Assembly: GCF_014279775.1 (NCBI RefSeq)
Contig: NZ_CP047961.1
Coordinates: forward strand, 310,001-374,000
Length of the DNA stretch: 64,000 nucleotides
Source of the DNA: Synechococcus sp. PROS-9-1
Lineage (GTDB): Bacteria > Cyanobacteriota > Cyanobacteriia > PCC-6307 > Cyanobiaceae
Direction of reading: 5' to 3'
Shown: in pieces, positions 19,433 to 28,379 of the stretch
Layout: every line of letters begins with the position of its first letter
Numbering within the stretch: position 1 is the first letter of the stretch
Made by a program: the position numbers and the translations under genes
Notes under the pieces: model-generated
Seen by the model: the letters and a program-made list of their open reading frames with translations, nothing else
Told to the model about the DNA's origin: nothing
The model's database searches: none

Positions 19433-21517
19433 TCCGAGATAGGCCCAGAGATTTCCTAGTACTTTTTTTGTGTAGAGGCGTGTTTCTGGATAGGGGATTT
19501 GCTCGATCCATAACTCGGGATCGTTCTTTAAAGCGGGGGTGACCCATTGGCTGGCGGCGCCAGGTCCTGCGTTGTAGCTCGCAATAGCCAGCACAATGTT
19601 TCCTTGCCATTGCTCGAGCAATTGCGCGAGGTAGCGCGCTCCGAGCCTTGCATTGCGTGTTGGCTCGCGCAGCTGATCCTGGCTGAGTGCACCTCCGGCT
19701 AGTTCTTCCGCTGTGGCTGGCATCAGCTGCAGCAACCCGATCGCCCCGACTGGCGAGCTAACGCCTGGGGAGAAGCGGGATTCCTGCTTGGCGATGGCCA
19801 TCAGAAGTTCATTCCGGACCGTCTCCTTTTGGGATGCGGTCTCAAACACCTCCGAGAGCAGGCGCGGATGCTGGCTGCGGTGGAGGAGCTGTCGCTCTTC
19901 GCAGGTTTGATTCACCAGTCTCAAACTGGCGCGCCAAAGACGACTCAGGCCCGTCCATGCATCGCCGACGGCAACACGAAGGCGACCTTCCACGAGTTTT
20001 TTTCCTGGATTGGATGGCTGATCGGATGGGGGTTGTTGGTTCCTCCAGGTTTCCCATGCTTCCTGGGTTTGGCCGAGTCGCCAGAGACGATCAAGGAATG
20101 GATCGCCACTTTTTAATGGTTCCCAGTGCGATGGAAACGAATCACCGAGATCTGCAGAGCGAGAGGCTGATGCTTGATTGAGATCTGGAAGATCTCCCCG
20201 TCCCAGTCTCACCTCGGCGCGCCAGGTGTAATAACTCCTCGGATGGGTTTTGACCAACTTTTCCCAGATGTTTTGGGCTTGCGCTGTTTGGTCTTGCTTC
20301 GACAGTGTGAAACCCAGCCAGAACTGCTGCCTTGCGGCCAAAGGTTCAGGAAGATCTGAGCTCGGAATGGCGTTCAGCAATGTTTCTGCCGTTGTCCATT
20401 GGTCTTTTAGAAGGGCTTCGCGGGCCAAGTCCCACTGCAGTTGCCAGACCGCTGGATGGTTAGGCCAGCGTTGAAGAACGGCCATGGCATTCGCCGAGTC
20501 ACCATTCGCCGAGTCACCATTCGCCCAGACACCGAGGCGCACCCGCGCTGCTGCAACATCGGCGGAGCGTTGTTGCAACGCTTGCGGCAGTGCATCCAAT
20601 AGAGCGAGATCTGGTCGCAGCGGTTCGCTAAGGAGCGCTGCTGCCTTGAGCGCCGCAGGATCGTCTGGATTGCTGATGGCGAGCTCTAGCAAGTGCTGCT
20701 TTCCACGCACTTGCTGTTCAGCGGTACCTCTGAGCAGGACCTGACCAATGGCCAAGGCGCTGGCTGGAGTGGTGGGTGTGCCCTGGAGACAGGCTTCCGC
20801 TGCACGGCCATCTCCAAGGGCCGCGAGTGCTTGAACGAGCGTCAGTCGATCGTCTTGGTTCAAGCCATTGCCGCTGATCCTTTTGCAGGCTTCCCTGAGC
20901 TGCGTGGCAGCTCCTGGCCAACGGGCGCCCCAGCGGGCTAGATGCAAGGCGGCGATGGCTTGCTTGGGAGAGTCCTTTTTGGTTTCTGTTGCTGCCGCTA
21001 ACGCGGCTGGATGGCCAGGTTGTTGTCGGAACAGCTCGGTGTGGAGCGCTGGCTTGGCTTGCCCGAGGTCATAACGGGCATCGGCACTAGCCGCACTTTG
21101 AGGGAACCGTTGGAGCAAGCCTTGCCAATGCTTCTGTGCCTCTGAGGGACGCCCGAGTTTTGCTGCATTTAATGCTTGCTGTTTCAACGTGACCGCAGCC
21201 AGTGGATCGATGCCCCAGCCCTGATTGGCCAGCAACCGCTGGGATCTCTCCGCCGCATCGGTGCTGCGCGCTGCGAGCAAGAGAGCTGCTTCCCTCCGTT
21301 CACTGGGATTGATCGACCAGCGATAACGGGTCCAGAGATCAGTGCTCGAAAGGGATGGTGTGAGTGGAGTGTGCAGGCGGCGCAAGACCGACTGTCCGCC
21401 GAGGACTAGCGCAATGGTGAGGATTGGAGTTCCAGCCAGAAGCAAAAGGCCACGGGTGTGTTGAACGGTCAAGCCTCGGCCAGAAACTGATGGCATTCTG
21501 TTCCGAGCGCATGGCAT
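19406..21517 (-). CDS. Lytic transglycosylase (Slt70-like, GH23)
   Basis: 703 residues. A single N-terminal membrane anchor (LLLLAGTPILTIALVLGG), a long alpha-helical superhelix of TPR-like repeats (about 60-520) and a C-terminal goose-lysozyme-type domain: LLMAIAKQESRFSPGVSS (catalytic Glu), GAIGLLQLMPATAEELAG and ASYNAGPGAASQWV. It cleaves peptidoglycan to 1,6-anhydromuropeptides during wall growth or turnover. Two ATGs are possible, 21517 and 21496; the first is only four bases from the divergent small gene. A 15-bp tandem repeat at 20488-20525 encodes ANGDS twice within the helical domain. Confidence 0.9.
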   Translation of the reverse strand: MPCARNRMPSVSGRGLTVQHTRGLLLLAGTPILTIALVLGGQSVLRRLHTPLTPSLSSTDLWTRYRWSINPSERREAALLLAARSTDAAERSQRLLANQGWGIDPLAAVTLKQQALNAAKLGRPSEAQKHWQGLLQRFPQSAASADARYDLGQAKPALHTELFRQQPGHPAALAAATETKKDSPKQAIAALHLARWGARWPGAATQLREACKRISGNGLNQDDRLTLVQALAALGDGRAAEACLQGTPTTPASALAIGQVLLRGTAEQQVRGKQHLLELAISNPDDPAALKAAALLSEPLRPDLALLDALPQALQQRSADVAAARVRLGVWANGDSANGDSANAMAVLQRWPNHPAVWQLQWDLAREALLKDQWTTAETLLNAIPSSDLPEPLAARQQFWLGFTLSKQDQTAQAQNIWEKLVKTHPRSYYTWRAEVRLGRGDLPDLNQASASRSADLGDSFPSHWEPLKSGDPFLDRLWRLGQTQEAWETWRNQQPPSDQPSNPGKKLVEGRLRVAVGDAWTGLSRLWRASLRLVNQTCEERQLLHRSQHPRLLSEVFETASQKETVRNELLMAIAKQESRFSPGVSSPVGAIGLLQLMPATAEELAGGALSQDQLREPTRNARLGARYLAQLLEQWQGNIVLAIASYNAGPGAASQWVTPALKNDPELWIEQIPYPETRLYTKKVLGNLWAYLGLGPDRCDS

Positions 21518-21521
21518 TGGG

Positions 21522-21725
21522 ATGGCAAAGGGGCAAGGGACTCGGCGCCCAGGGAACGAGCAACGCCGTCGCTGTGCAATTGCCGCTGGCCTGGCTTTGT
21601 TGGTCTGGGGATTGCGTTGGCTGTGGCCCCTTCAATTCGTGCCTGGCTGGCTGGTTGCAGGGCTGTTGGCTTGGGCGTTGCTGGAAGTAGCAGGGCTGTT
21701 GCTCGCCCCGCGACGTTGGCGTTAG
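21522..21725 (+). CDS. Small two-helix membrane protein, unknown
   Basis: 67 residues: basic N-terminus (GTRRPGNEQRRR), then two hydrophobic stretches (AIAAGLALLVWGLRWLW and WLVAGLLAWALLEVAGLLL) and a basic end. It lies between the divergent transglycosylase and glmM on the same strand as glmM, 43 bases upstream. Position, membrane-protein composition and a proper ATG support it as a gene; there is no recognisable family. Confidence 0.5.
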   Translation: MAKGQGTRRPGNEQRRRCAIAAGLALLVWGLRWLWPLQFVPGWLVAGLLAWALLEVAGLLLAPRRWR

Positions 21726-21768
21726 AACCAGCGGTCCGGCTTAAGATTGAGTTCATATTTGAGTCGCC

Positions 21769-23160
21769 ATGGCTGAAGCTGCCATCCATCCGTTGGGGCA
21801 TCTCCCGAAGCCATCGCAGATCAGCTTTGGAACGGACGGCTTGCGTGGTCGGGTGGACACCATGCTCACTCCGGCTTTGGCCCTTCAGGTTGGGTACTGG
21901 TGTGGACGCGTGCTTCAGGCCGAGGGGCCTGTGCTGATTGGCATGGATTCGCGCAGCAGCGGCAGCATGTTGGTCGCGGCACTCACCGCTGGCCTCACGG
22001 CTTCTGGCCGCGAGGTGTGGACCTTGGGACTCTGTCCCACTCCGGCCGTGCCCGGTTTGATTCGCCGCTACTCAGCGGCTGGTGGCTTGATGGTCTCGGC
22101 GAGTCACAACCCTCCGGAAGATAATGGGATCAAAGTGTTTGGCGCCACTGGCAGCAAGCTGTCCCCTGAACGTCAGCAGGCGATTGAAGCCGGCCTTTGT
22201 GGTGGAAACGGGGCTGGGATTGCGTTGCCGGCATCTGGAGTGGCACGCCATCGCCCTGAACTTCTTGACGACTACCGCGCGAGCTTGTTGTCCAGCGTTG
22301 GGCAGCTCCGACTCGATGGTTTGCCCATTGTTCTGGATCTCTGCTGGGGGTCGGCAACAGCCTGCGGCGCAGAGGTGTTTTCTGCTCTTGGCGCCGATCT
22401 CACGGTGTTGCACGGTGATCCGGATGGAACCAAGATCAATGTGAATTGCGGATCAACCCACCTTGAGCCGTTGCGCCGAGCGGTGATCGAGAAGGGCGCC
22501 GCCATGGGCTTTGGCTTTGATGGGGATGCCGATCGCATGTTGGCGATTGATGGCCAAGGACGTGTGGTGGATGGCGACCATGTCCTTTTTCTCTGGGGGT
22601 CGGTCTTGCAGGAGCAGGGACAGCTGCCGGATCAGCGCTTGGTGGCCACGGTGATGTCGAATTTGGGTTTTGAGCGGGCTTGGCAGGCGCGTGGTGGTCT
22701 CTTGGACCGGACACCGGTTGGTGACCAGCATGTGCATGCTGAGATGGTCCGCACGGGGGCAGCCCTTGGCGGCGAGCAATCGGGTCACATCCTTTCCTCC
22801 TCCCATGGTTTGGCCGGTGATGGTGTCTTAACGGCTCTTCAGCTCGCAAGCCTCTGCCATGCCCAGCAGCTCTCCTTAGCCGAATGGGTGGATCAGAGCT
22901 TTCAGGCCTATCCCCAAAAACTGGTGAATGTGCGCGTCGAGAATCGCGAGCGCAGAAAGGGTTGGGCGGAGTGTGCTCCTCTTTATTCCCTGGTTCAAGA
23001 GGCGGAGGCTTCGATGGCTGAAGACGGGCGCGTGCTTGTGCGGGCGAGTGGGACAGAACCACTGCTACGCGTGATGGTTGAGGCTGCCGATCAAGCGGTG
23101 GTCGATCACTGGACCTCCCGCTTGGCCGCAGCAGCAGAACAGCATCTCAATGCGTCTTGA
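21769..23160 (+). CDS. glmM: Phosphoglucosamine mutase
   Basis: 463 residues. It turns glucosamine-6-phosphate into glucosamine-1-phosphate on the way to UDP-GlcNAc. Seen: FGTDGLRGRVD at the N-terminus, the phosphoserine loop GLMVSASHNPPEDNG (catalytic Ser near residue 112), the metal loop GFDGDADRM and the C-terminal phosphate site VRASGTEPLLRVM. It converges on a GlcNAc-kinase-like gene, 14 bases apart, which suggests an amino-sugar theme. Confidence 0.96.
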   Translation: MAEAAIHPLGHLPKPSQISFGTDGLRGRVDTMLTPALALQVGYWCGRVLQAEGPVLIGMDSRSSGSMLVAALTAGLTASGREVWTLGLCPTPAVPGLIRRYSAAGGLMVSASHNPPEDNGIKVFGATGSKLSPERQQAIEAGLCGGNGAGIALPASGVARHRPELLDDYRASLLSSVGQLRLDGLPIVLDLCWGSATACGAEVFSALGADLTVLHGDPDGTKINVNCGSTHLEPLRRAVIEKGAAMGFGFDGDADRMLAIDGQGRVVDGDHVLFLWGSVLQEQGQLPDQRLVATVMSNLGFERAWQARGGLLDRTPVGDQHVHAEMVRTGAALGGEQSGHILSSSHGLAGDGVLTALQLASLCHAQQLSLAEWVDQSFQAYPQKLVNVRVENRERRKGWAECAPLYSLVQEAEASMAEDGRVLVRASGTEPLLRVMVEAADQAVVDHWTSRLAAAAEQHLNAS

Positions 23161-23174
23161 TCAGCGCCTCTTGA

Positions 23175-24107
23175 TCAGCAGCTTTCGAGAGCCAGCGTGA
23201 GCGCTCCATCGCAGGCGTCACCATTCCGGTCGTCCCAGCGCGCATCGACCTGGCGACGCAGTAGGGATGTATCCACGGCTTGTTGAAGGGGCGCCAGATT
23301 TAGGAGTGCCCCACCTCTGGCGCAGAGCACGGGCTTGGTGAGCCCCAGGGATGACGCCACGGCTTGAACAGCTTCTGCAAGGGCATTGCCGGAGCGGTCG
23401 AGAATGGCCGCGGCTTCAACATTGCCTGCTTCAGCGGCGGCGGAGACGAGCGGTGCTAATTGGGCGAGCTGGGCTGGTTGGTAATCGGGCTGCACAACGA
23501 AGGCCTTGATCTCTGCGGCTGTGCGGCAACCAAGGACTTGCCACAATTGGTTGCGCAGTGGTCCGTCTGGGAGTCGGCCATCGGCCATACGCAGGCTGAG
23601 CTGGAGCCCCTGATGGCCGAGATCAAAGGCAGCTCCTGCTCCATCCAGTTGCCATCCCCAACCGCCACAACGCTGTTCAAGCCCGTTGTCGTTGCGTCCA
23701 ACCACAATCATCCCTGTGCCGCTGATCAGCACAATGCCGGCATCGTTGGGGAATGCTCCGCGCAGGGCTGTGCGTTCGTCGCCAGTGGCGACGCAGTGCT
23801 CTGTTGGTAGCTCAAGACTGGCTGCAAGCAGGTCTCTAGCGCGGTTCTGAAGCGCGGTGCCCTGCTCCACTCCGCTGGCCCCAACGGCCGCAGCGGTGAT
23901 CTCCAGCCCGCTGGGATTGGCGGCCTGCAGGCTGCTGCGAATGGCCTCCATGAACCGCGTTTCGCCTCCGGCGGCTTGGAGGTGGCTGACGCCACTGCCC
24001 TGGCCCTCGCCTAGCGGTTGCCAGTTCCCGTTGTGCCAACGGCTCAGCTTGCAGCGGCAATGGGTTTGGCCAGCATCGAAACCAACCAAGATCAGTGCAT
24101 CACTCAT
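23175..24107 (-). CDS. BadF/BadG-family ATPase, N-acetylglucosamine-kinase-like
   Basis: 310 residues of the ASKHA (actin/hexokinase) fold. Phosphate loop VGFDAGQTHCRCKL at the N-terminus, second loop IVLISGTGMIVVGRN, GGWGWQLDGAGAAFDLG (the NAGK-type substrate region) and VLCARGGALLNLAPLQ near the C-terminus. Closest in pattern to GlcNAc kinases that recycle wall sugars. It is the last gene of a minus-strand run after ictB (10 bases) and converges on glmM. Confidence 0.8.
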   Translation of the reverse strand: MSDALILVGFDAGQTHCRCKLSRWHNGNWQPLGEGQGSGVSHLQAAGGETRFMEAIRSSLQAANPSGLEITAAAVGASGVEQGTALQNRARDLLAASLELPTEHCVATGDERTALRGAFPNDAGIVLISGTGMIVVGRNDNGLEQRCGGWGWQLDGAGAAFDLGHQGLQLSLRMADGRLPDGPLRNQLWQVLGCRTAAEIKAFVVQPDYQPAQLAQLAPLVSAAAEAGNVEAAAILDRSGNALAEAVQAVASSLGLTKPVLCARGGALLNLAPLQQAVDTSLLRRQVDARWDDRNGDACDGALTLALESC

Positions 24108-24117
24108 CGGTCGATAC

Positions 24118-25428
24118 TCATGGGTCGGTCTGGGTGGTCTGGTGGGCCTGACTCAGGGTTGCCAGGCAAAACCAACCGATGATTTGCACTTCTGGTCGGA
24201 AGAAAATGGTGTCTGTGGCACCTTGGATGACCAGCCCGGCGATGGCGGCCAGGCACCCCAGCCAGGGCAATGCCAGATCAGCCGTTGAGCGCAGAGCTCT
24301 GAGGCCGTTGCGAACACTGGCTCCAGCCAACCCGAGCACGGCGATCAGGCCTGGAATGCCTGTTTCCACAAGCAGCTCGAGGGGAACGGAATAGGCGCTC
24401 AGGGCATTGAACTTGGGCTGTTGATACAGGGGATAAATGGCATTAAATGCAGCGTTGCCTGGCCCGATGCCGAGCCAGGGGCGGTCTTGAATCATTTCGA
24501 CTGCGGCCAACCACACGTTGATGCGGAAGTTGTTGGAGCTATCGCCTCGTCCAGCCAGGAGGCTGGCGACCCGCGTACGGATGGGATCCACCTGCGTGAC
24601 CGCGATCGCCAAGGCCACACCAGCCAGCACCAGCAGGGCGATGGGGACGAGACGTCGCCATAGTTTTGGCCAGCTGCGGATGGCACGCAGCACGAGCAGC
24701 AGGACCAGCACACCAAGGGCCGCGAGCATGCCCAGCCAACCCCCGCGGCTGTAGCTGAACATGGTGGCCGTTGCTCCCAACACCAGGGCAACAGCTGCAT
24801 AACAGCGTGCCCCCCAGCCCCGCCAGCGGATCAAGGCAACGAACGCCAACGGCAGAATTGGCACCAGATATCCCGCCAGCAGATTGGGGTTGCCAAGGGG
24901 CCCGTAGATCCTGATCGTGCCTGCCGATACCGAGTTGGGATCGGCCCAGAGTGCAAGCTCCTCGGTGGGTCCGTAGAGCTGGCGCAAGGCCATCACACTG
25001 CTGAGCACTTCGCCGCCCAGCATCGCGGCCACGAGGCGGTCCCACCATTCGGGGCGATCGGCCAGCAGCTGTCGCATCAAGGCATACACGCCGAGGTAGC
25101 TGAGCAGCTTGATCAGGCCTTTCGCTGCTGCGGTTGGAACAGGGGAGAACCCCGTAGCGAGCACGGCGATGCCAAGAAACACGAGCACCAAGGCGCTGAT
25201 CGCACCGATTCGCTTGGGTTGACTCACGCTGGACCAGAGGATCCATAGCGCTCCGCAGGCCAGAACCACAAGGCCCAGCCCCGTTCGCGTGAGGAAGGGA
25301 AGTCCTGCGAGAAGAACCATGAGCAGGATGCTTGCCCACCAGGTCAGGCGCTGGCGCTGCTGATCAGTAGCGGGAAGCAGGCCTTGCCAGCGCAGCAACA
25401 GGGGTGGTGGGGCCGGAGCCTCAGCCAT
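24118..25428 (-). CDS. ictB: IctB family membrane protein (O-antigen-ligase-like)
   Basis: 436 residues with about ten hydrophobic segments. Resembles IctB, once proposed to be a bicarbonate transporter and structurally of the Wzy/O-antigen ligase superfamily. The ligase-type region [32 protein letters not shown] and the periplasmic [14 protein letters not shown] are seen. Real substrate is unsettled in the literature. The ATG at 25428 overlaps the trmB 3' end by eight bases; an upstream start would run into trmB. Confidence 0.85.
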   Translation of the reverse strand: MAEAPAPPPLLLRWQGLLPATDQQRQRLTWWASILLMVLLAGLPFLTRTGLGLVVLACGALWILWSSVSQPKRIGAISALVLVFLGIAVLATGFSPVPTAAAKGLIKLLSYLGVYALMRQLLADRPEWWDRLVAAMLGGEVLSSVMALRQLYGPTEELALWADPNSVSAGTIRIYGPLGNPNLLAGYLVPILPLAFVALIRWRGWGARCYAAVALVLGATATMFSYSRGGWLGMLAALGVLVLLLVLRAIRSWPKLWRRLVPIALLVLAGVALAIAVTQVDPIRTRVASLLAGRGDSSNNFRINVWLAAVEMIQDRPWLGIGPGNAAFNAIYPLYQQPKFNALSAYSVPLELLVETGIPGLIAVLGLAGASVRNGLRALRSTADLALPWLGCLAAIAGLVIQGATDTIFFRPEVQIIGWFCLATLSQAHQTTQTDP

Positions 25429-26134
25429 GAGGTGTGGGTGCAGCGTCCTTGGAATTATCAACCTGTTGCCAAGCCATCTCCAGATCCCTTAATGCTGGAA
25501 GTGGGGCATCAGTGCGCTCAAACAGCACGCGATAGGTGGGTTGTCCCTGCTCATGGACATAGCGCTCCCGTTCCGTTGCTACCGGCAATGGGTTGTCGGT
25601 TCGCCATGGCCGTTGATCGTCTTTGGGGCGTGCAAAGCAGTTTGAGAGTTCCACCAGGGCCACCATTGGTTCGATGACGGCCAACACATCGCTTTGTAGA
25701 AAGAGGTGTCGGCCGGGATGGAGCCCTGAGGCGATCGAGAGCAACAGGGCGGGTTGCAGCACGCGGCGCTTGCGATGGCGCTGTTTGAACCAGGGATCTG
25801 GAAACTGAATGCTGACCAGCTGCAACTGGTCTGCTGGCAACGCTCCTATCCAAGCTTCAAGGCTGATGTTGGCATTGCAAAATAAAAAATGAAGGTTGTG
25901 CTGTTGCTGTCGGTCGCGATCGCGTTGGGCTGCTTGCACCAGGGGCAGGCGGATCTCAACTCCGAGATGGTTTCGCTCGGGTTGCAACGCCGCCAACTCC
26001 AACAGAAAAAAGCCTCGAGCGCAGCCAATATCGAGATGGATTGGAAGGTGGGGATGCTCAAACAGCTGCTGCGGCGCAGGTAGTTCCAGCGGCAACTGAA
26101 AAAAGCGGCTGAGGGGATTGACGTGCTGGCGCAT
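25421..26134 (-). CDS. trmB: tRNA (guanine-N7-)-methyltransferase
   Basis: 237 residues, class I SAM methyltransferase. The SAM loop is [17 protein letters not shown] near residue 33 and LGVEIR follows; the active-site region is [22 protein letters not shown], diagnostic of TrmB. It modifies G46 of tRNAs. Its ATG overlaps the stop of the FIST gene by one base, and its end overlaps ictB. Confidence 0.95.
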   Translation of the reverse strand: MRQHVNPLSRFFQLPLELPAPQQLFEHPHLPIHLDIGCARGFFLLELAALQPERNHLGVEIRLPLVQAAQRDRDRQQQHNLHFLFCNANISLEAWIGALPADQLQLVSIQFPDPWFKQRHRKRRVLQPALLLSIASGLHPGRHLFLQSDVLAVIEPMVALVELSNCFARPKDDQRPWRTDNPLPVATERERYVHEQGQPTYRVLFERTDAPLPALRDLEMAWQQVDNSKDAAPTPHG

Positions 26135-27393
26135 CAGTCCTCAGCTGACGCAATAAGAGGTGCGTGGCGGAGCAAACCCCAGCAAGCGGTGTACCCATGC
26201 AGGTAAGTGGTGTTGCTTAAGGGGCCGATCTCGCCATTGCAGAACGCGCCGGCGATTGGCAGATCGGGCAGAACGTCGCGGGCGATCGAAACATCACCAT
26301 TTGCTTCTCCGAACAGCCCGCTGCCGCGGCCGAGGCAGGCAAACAGGAGGCCACAGAGAGGTGGTGGAAAGGGGCAGCGTTCTTGGCTTGCCTCCAGCAG
26401 CTGGCGTGCCTCCAGCCTTGACGATTGCGCTTCTCGGAGCTGAAACTGCACGTGCTGGCCTGGACGCACCCGCTCAGCCACGGCGACTGCACCATTGCGT
26501 GGGTCGACGCCAATGAGATTGCGGACCAAGAAATCGCTGGGGCACTCCTGCATCAGATTGCGGCGTTCCACCCCGAGGAAGAGGGAGTGCTGCACCAGCT
26601 CTCTGTCCTCCGCATTGAGATCGGCGAGGATGCGCTGCAAGCAGGCCACAGGCGTGTCGCGACGATCGCCATCGCTGAGTTCCAGCAGGACGTTGCGTTG
26701 GGCTTGCTCAATCGCAAACACGGGACCAATCGGTCGGCATCCCTGGGCAACGACTGGATCAAGAACCCAGTCGCCGCCGATGCTCACTCCAGCGGCACCG
26801 TTAATGATCTGACCATCGAAGAGCAGCGAGCCATGACTGGCGTTATGGGGTGCGGCAATTCCACCGATGATCGCTGCGTTGGGATAGGCGTAATCCAGCC
26901 CACTGATCAGGTCATTGATCGCTCCACAACTGGGATCGATGAACAGCAGAAGAGATCGGCTGTCTGCTGGGTCAACGCTGACCCAGTCCTGCCAGTTTTG
27001 AACCGGTCCATCGAGATCCGGAAGAGACTCGGTGTCCAGTTGAAACGGCTTCAGCTGAGCTCCGGGGAGATTTAAGAGGGTGATGCTGAGTGCCGTGGTC
27101 TGTTCCAGCTCTTGCGATCGTCCGGCGCTATCGGTTCCAACAACGCCGCCCCCTACGAAGCCGATCCAGTGTTCTGCCTGCAGTCGCTGGCTGAGAAGCG
27201 GAAGCAACCGCGGCAGATCGCTAGCGAATTGGCTGGAAACAAACACCAGGGCTAAATCGCCTTTTTCCGAGCCGAGTTGATTGGTGACATCTTTCGTTGC
27301 CTCTTCCAAAGAGGCACAGCCACTGAGTGCAGTGCGGCACTTGGCCTGGGTTCCGGAGCCTCGGAACCAATCGAGGGGGTTGAACGGAACCAT
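26134..27393 (-). CDS. FIST-domain signal-transduction protein
   Basis: 419 residues with FIST_N ([21 protein letters not shown], then [17 protein letters not shown], about 45-110) and FIST_C ([21 protein letters not shown] through [15 protein letters not shown] and [23 protein letters not shown]). FIST domains are thought to sense small ligands such as amino acids; no output domain is attached here, so the protein may act alone or with a partner. The ATG at 27393 is followed in a run by trmB, ictB and the kinase-like gene. Function unproven. Confidence 0.85.
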   Translation of the reverse strand: MVPFNPLDWFRGSGTQAKCRTALSGCASLEEATKDVTNQLGSEKGDLALVFVSSQFASDLPRLLPLLSQRLQAEHWIGFVGGGVVGTDSAGRSQELEQTTALSITLLNLPGAQLKPFQLDTESLPDLDGPVQNWQDWVSVDPADSRSLLLFIDPSCGAINDLISGLDYAYPNAAIIGGIAAPHNASHGSLLFDGQIINGAAGVSIGGDWVLDPVVAQGCRPIGPVFAIEQAQRNVLLELSDGDRRDTPVACLQRILADLNAEDRELVQHSLFLGVERRNLMQECPSDFLVRNLIGVDPRNGAVAVAERVRPGQHVQFQLREAQSSRLEARQLLEASQERCPFPPPLCGLLFACLGRGSGLFGEANGDVSIARDVLPDLPIAGAFCNGEIGPLSNTTYLHGYTACWGLLRHAPLIASAED

Positions 27394-27427
27394 GTATTGG
27401 ACCCTACCAATCTTGAGGGCTAGGTCG

Positions 27428-28075
27428 ATGGCATCGATAATGGCTCCAACTCGAACCTGCCTGGTGCCTGATCTCCCTTACCGCAGTTTGGTTTGGCTTA
27501 CCTATCGCTTAGGTGCAACCTTTGCCCTCGGTGTTCCGCTTGTTCTGCTGGTCTGGGCAGGGGTTCGGCGTGAGCCAGCCTTGGTGCGACTGCTGGGTCT
27601 GTATTGGAAGGTGGCAAGCCTGTTGCCCATCAGTGTGTTGCTGCTCACCGATCGGCGTCCGATCGGATATGTGATGGCCTTCATTGCACCCGTACTGATG
27701 GCGGTTTCGGTGTGGTTCTGGGTGGATCTCAATGAAGAATTGGCCGACAGTGCTCCCGGTAGTGCACTTCCGCTAACCGTTCGGATCTGGCGCTGGGCTC
27801 TCAGCGGATTCGCCTTGCTTGCGGCGGGGTTGTCGGCAACAGCGTTGCGCTGTGCAGACCAGCTGAGCGGTGCTGAGTGCCTGGCCTGGTTGGAAGGACC
27901 CCAGGGATTGCATCGTGTAGCGGAGCGTTTGTTTGACTTCGTCTTTGGGGGGCAGTGGAGTGAGGCGGTGGCCGCATTCATCGGCTACGTGGCTTTAGTG
28001 GCGTATGTGGTGGGGCTCCTCCAGTGGCTCCTGGTGCGCCTGCCGCGGCAGGGGCGGGTGGCTGGTGAATTCTGA
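27428..28075 (+). CDS. DUF3177 family membrane protein
   Basis: About 215 residues with five hydrophobic segments (FALGVPLVLLVWAGV; VASLLPISVLLL; VMAFIAPVLMAVSVWFWV; GFALLAAGLSATAL; FIGYVALVAYVVGLLQWLLV). The pattern PYRSLVWLTYRLG before the first helix fits the cyanobacterial DUF3177 family. Start could also be ATG 27440. It is divergent from the FIST gene; the longer in-frame extension is antisense to that gene and rejected. Function unknown. Confidence 0.8.
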   Translation: MASIMAPTRTCLVPDLPYRSLVWLTYRLGATFALGVPLVLLVWAGVRREPALVRLLGLYWKVASLLPISVLLLTDRRPIGYVMAFIAPVLMAVSVWFWVDLNEELADSAPGSALPLTVRIWRWALSGFALLAAGLSATALRCADQLSGAECLAWLEGPQGLHRVAERLFDFVFGGQWSEAVAAFIGYVALVAYVVGLLQWLLVRLPRQGRVAGEF

Positions 28076-28376
28076 TTCGTTGTTGCCGGCTCTTGAAGCG
28101 ATCAGTCGTGATCGTCCCGATCGGGTGTTGCGATTGAGAGGAATGGTGCAGTCCGCTGAAGGTGCGGAAGAAGCACTGGAAGTGTTGATTTTTCGAGGTT
28201 TCAGCAGCTGTACCACCCATCCCACGGATTTCGATCCGGACCGAACCGTGCTTCCTGATGGTGCGACGATCCAAACCGCTGAATTGCTGCGCGGCCCACT
28301 CAACCCTCAACAGGAGGAGCTGCTGATCGGGCCCCTTCCTCCTGAGCAATTGAGCAAAGCAGAACGCTGGATTTAA
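28065..28376 (+). CDS. Small conserved cyanobacterial protein (DUF7734-like)
   Basis: About 103 residues starting at GTG 28065, which overlaps the previous stop. The core reads RPDRVLRLRGM, EVLIFRGFSSCTTHPTDFDPDRTVLPDG and AELLRGPLNPQQEELLIGPLP: a compact beta-rich soluble protein also recalled from Prochlorococcus. No catalytic motif. Converges on ileS, three bases between stops. Function unknown. Confidence 0.7.
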   Translation: MNSDSLLPALEAISRDRPDRVLRLRGMVQSAEGAEEALEVLIFRGFSSCTTHPTDFDPDRTVLPDGATIQTAELLRGPLNPQQEELLIGPLPPEQLSKAERWI

Positions 28377-28379
28377 CTC

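Noticed and set aside
22436-23062. 208-codon open frame opposite glmM
   Set aside because: Antisense shadow of a conserved gene; proline- and histidine-rich with no motif.
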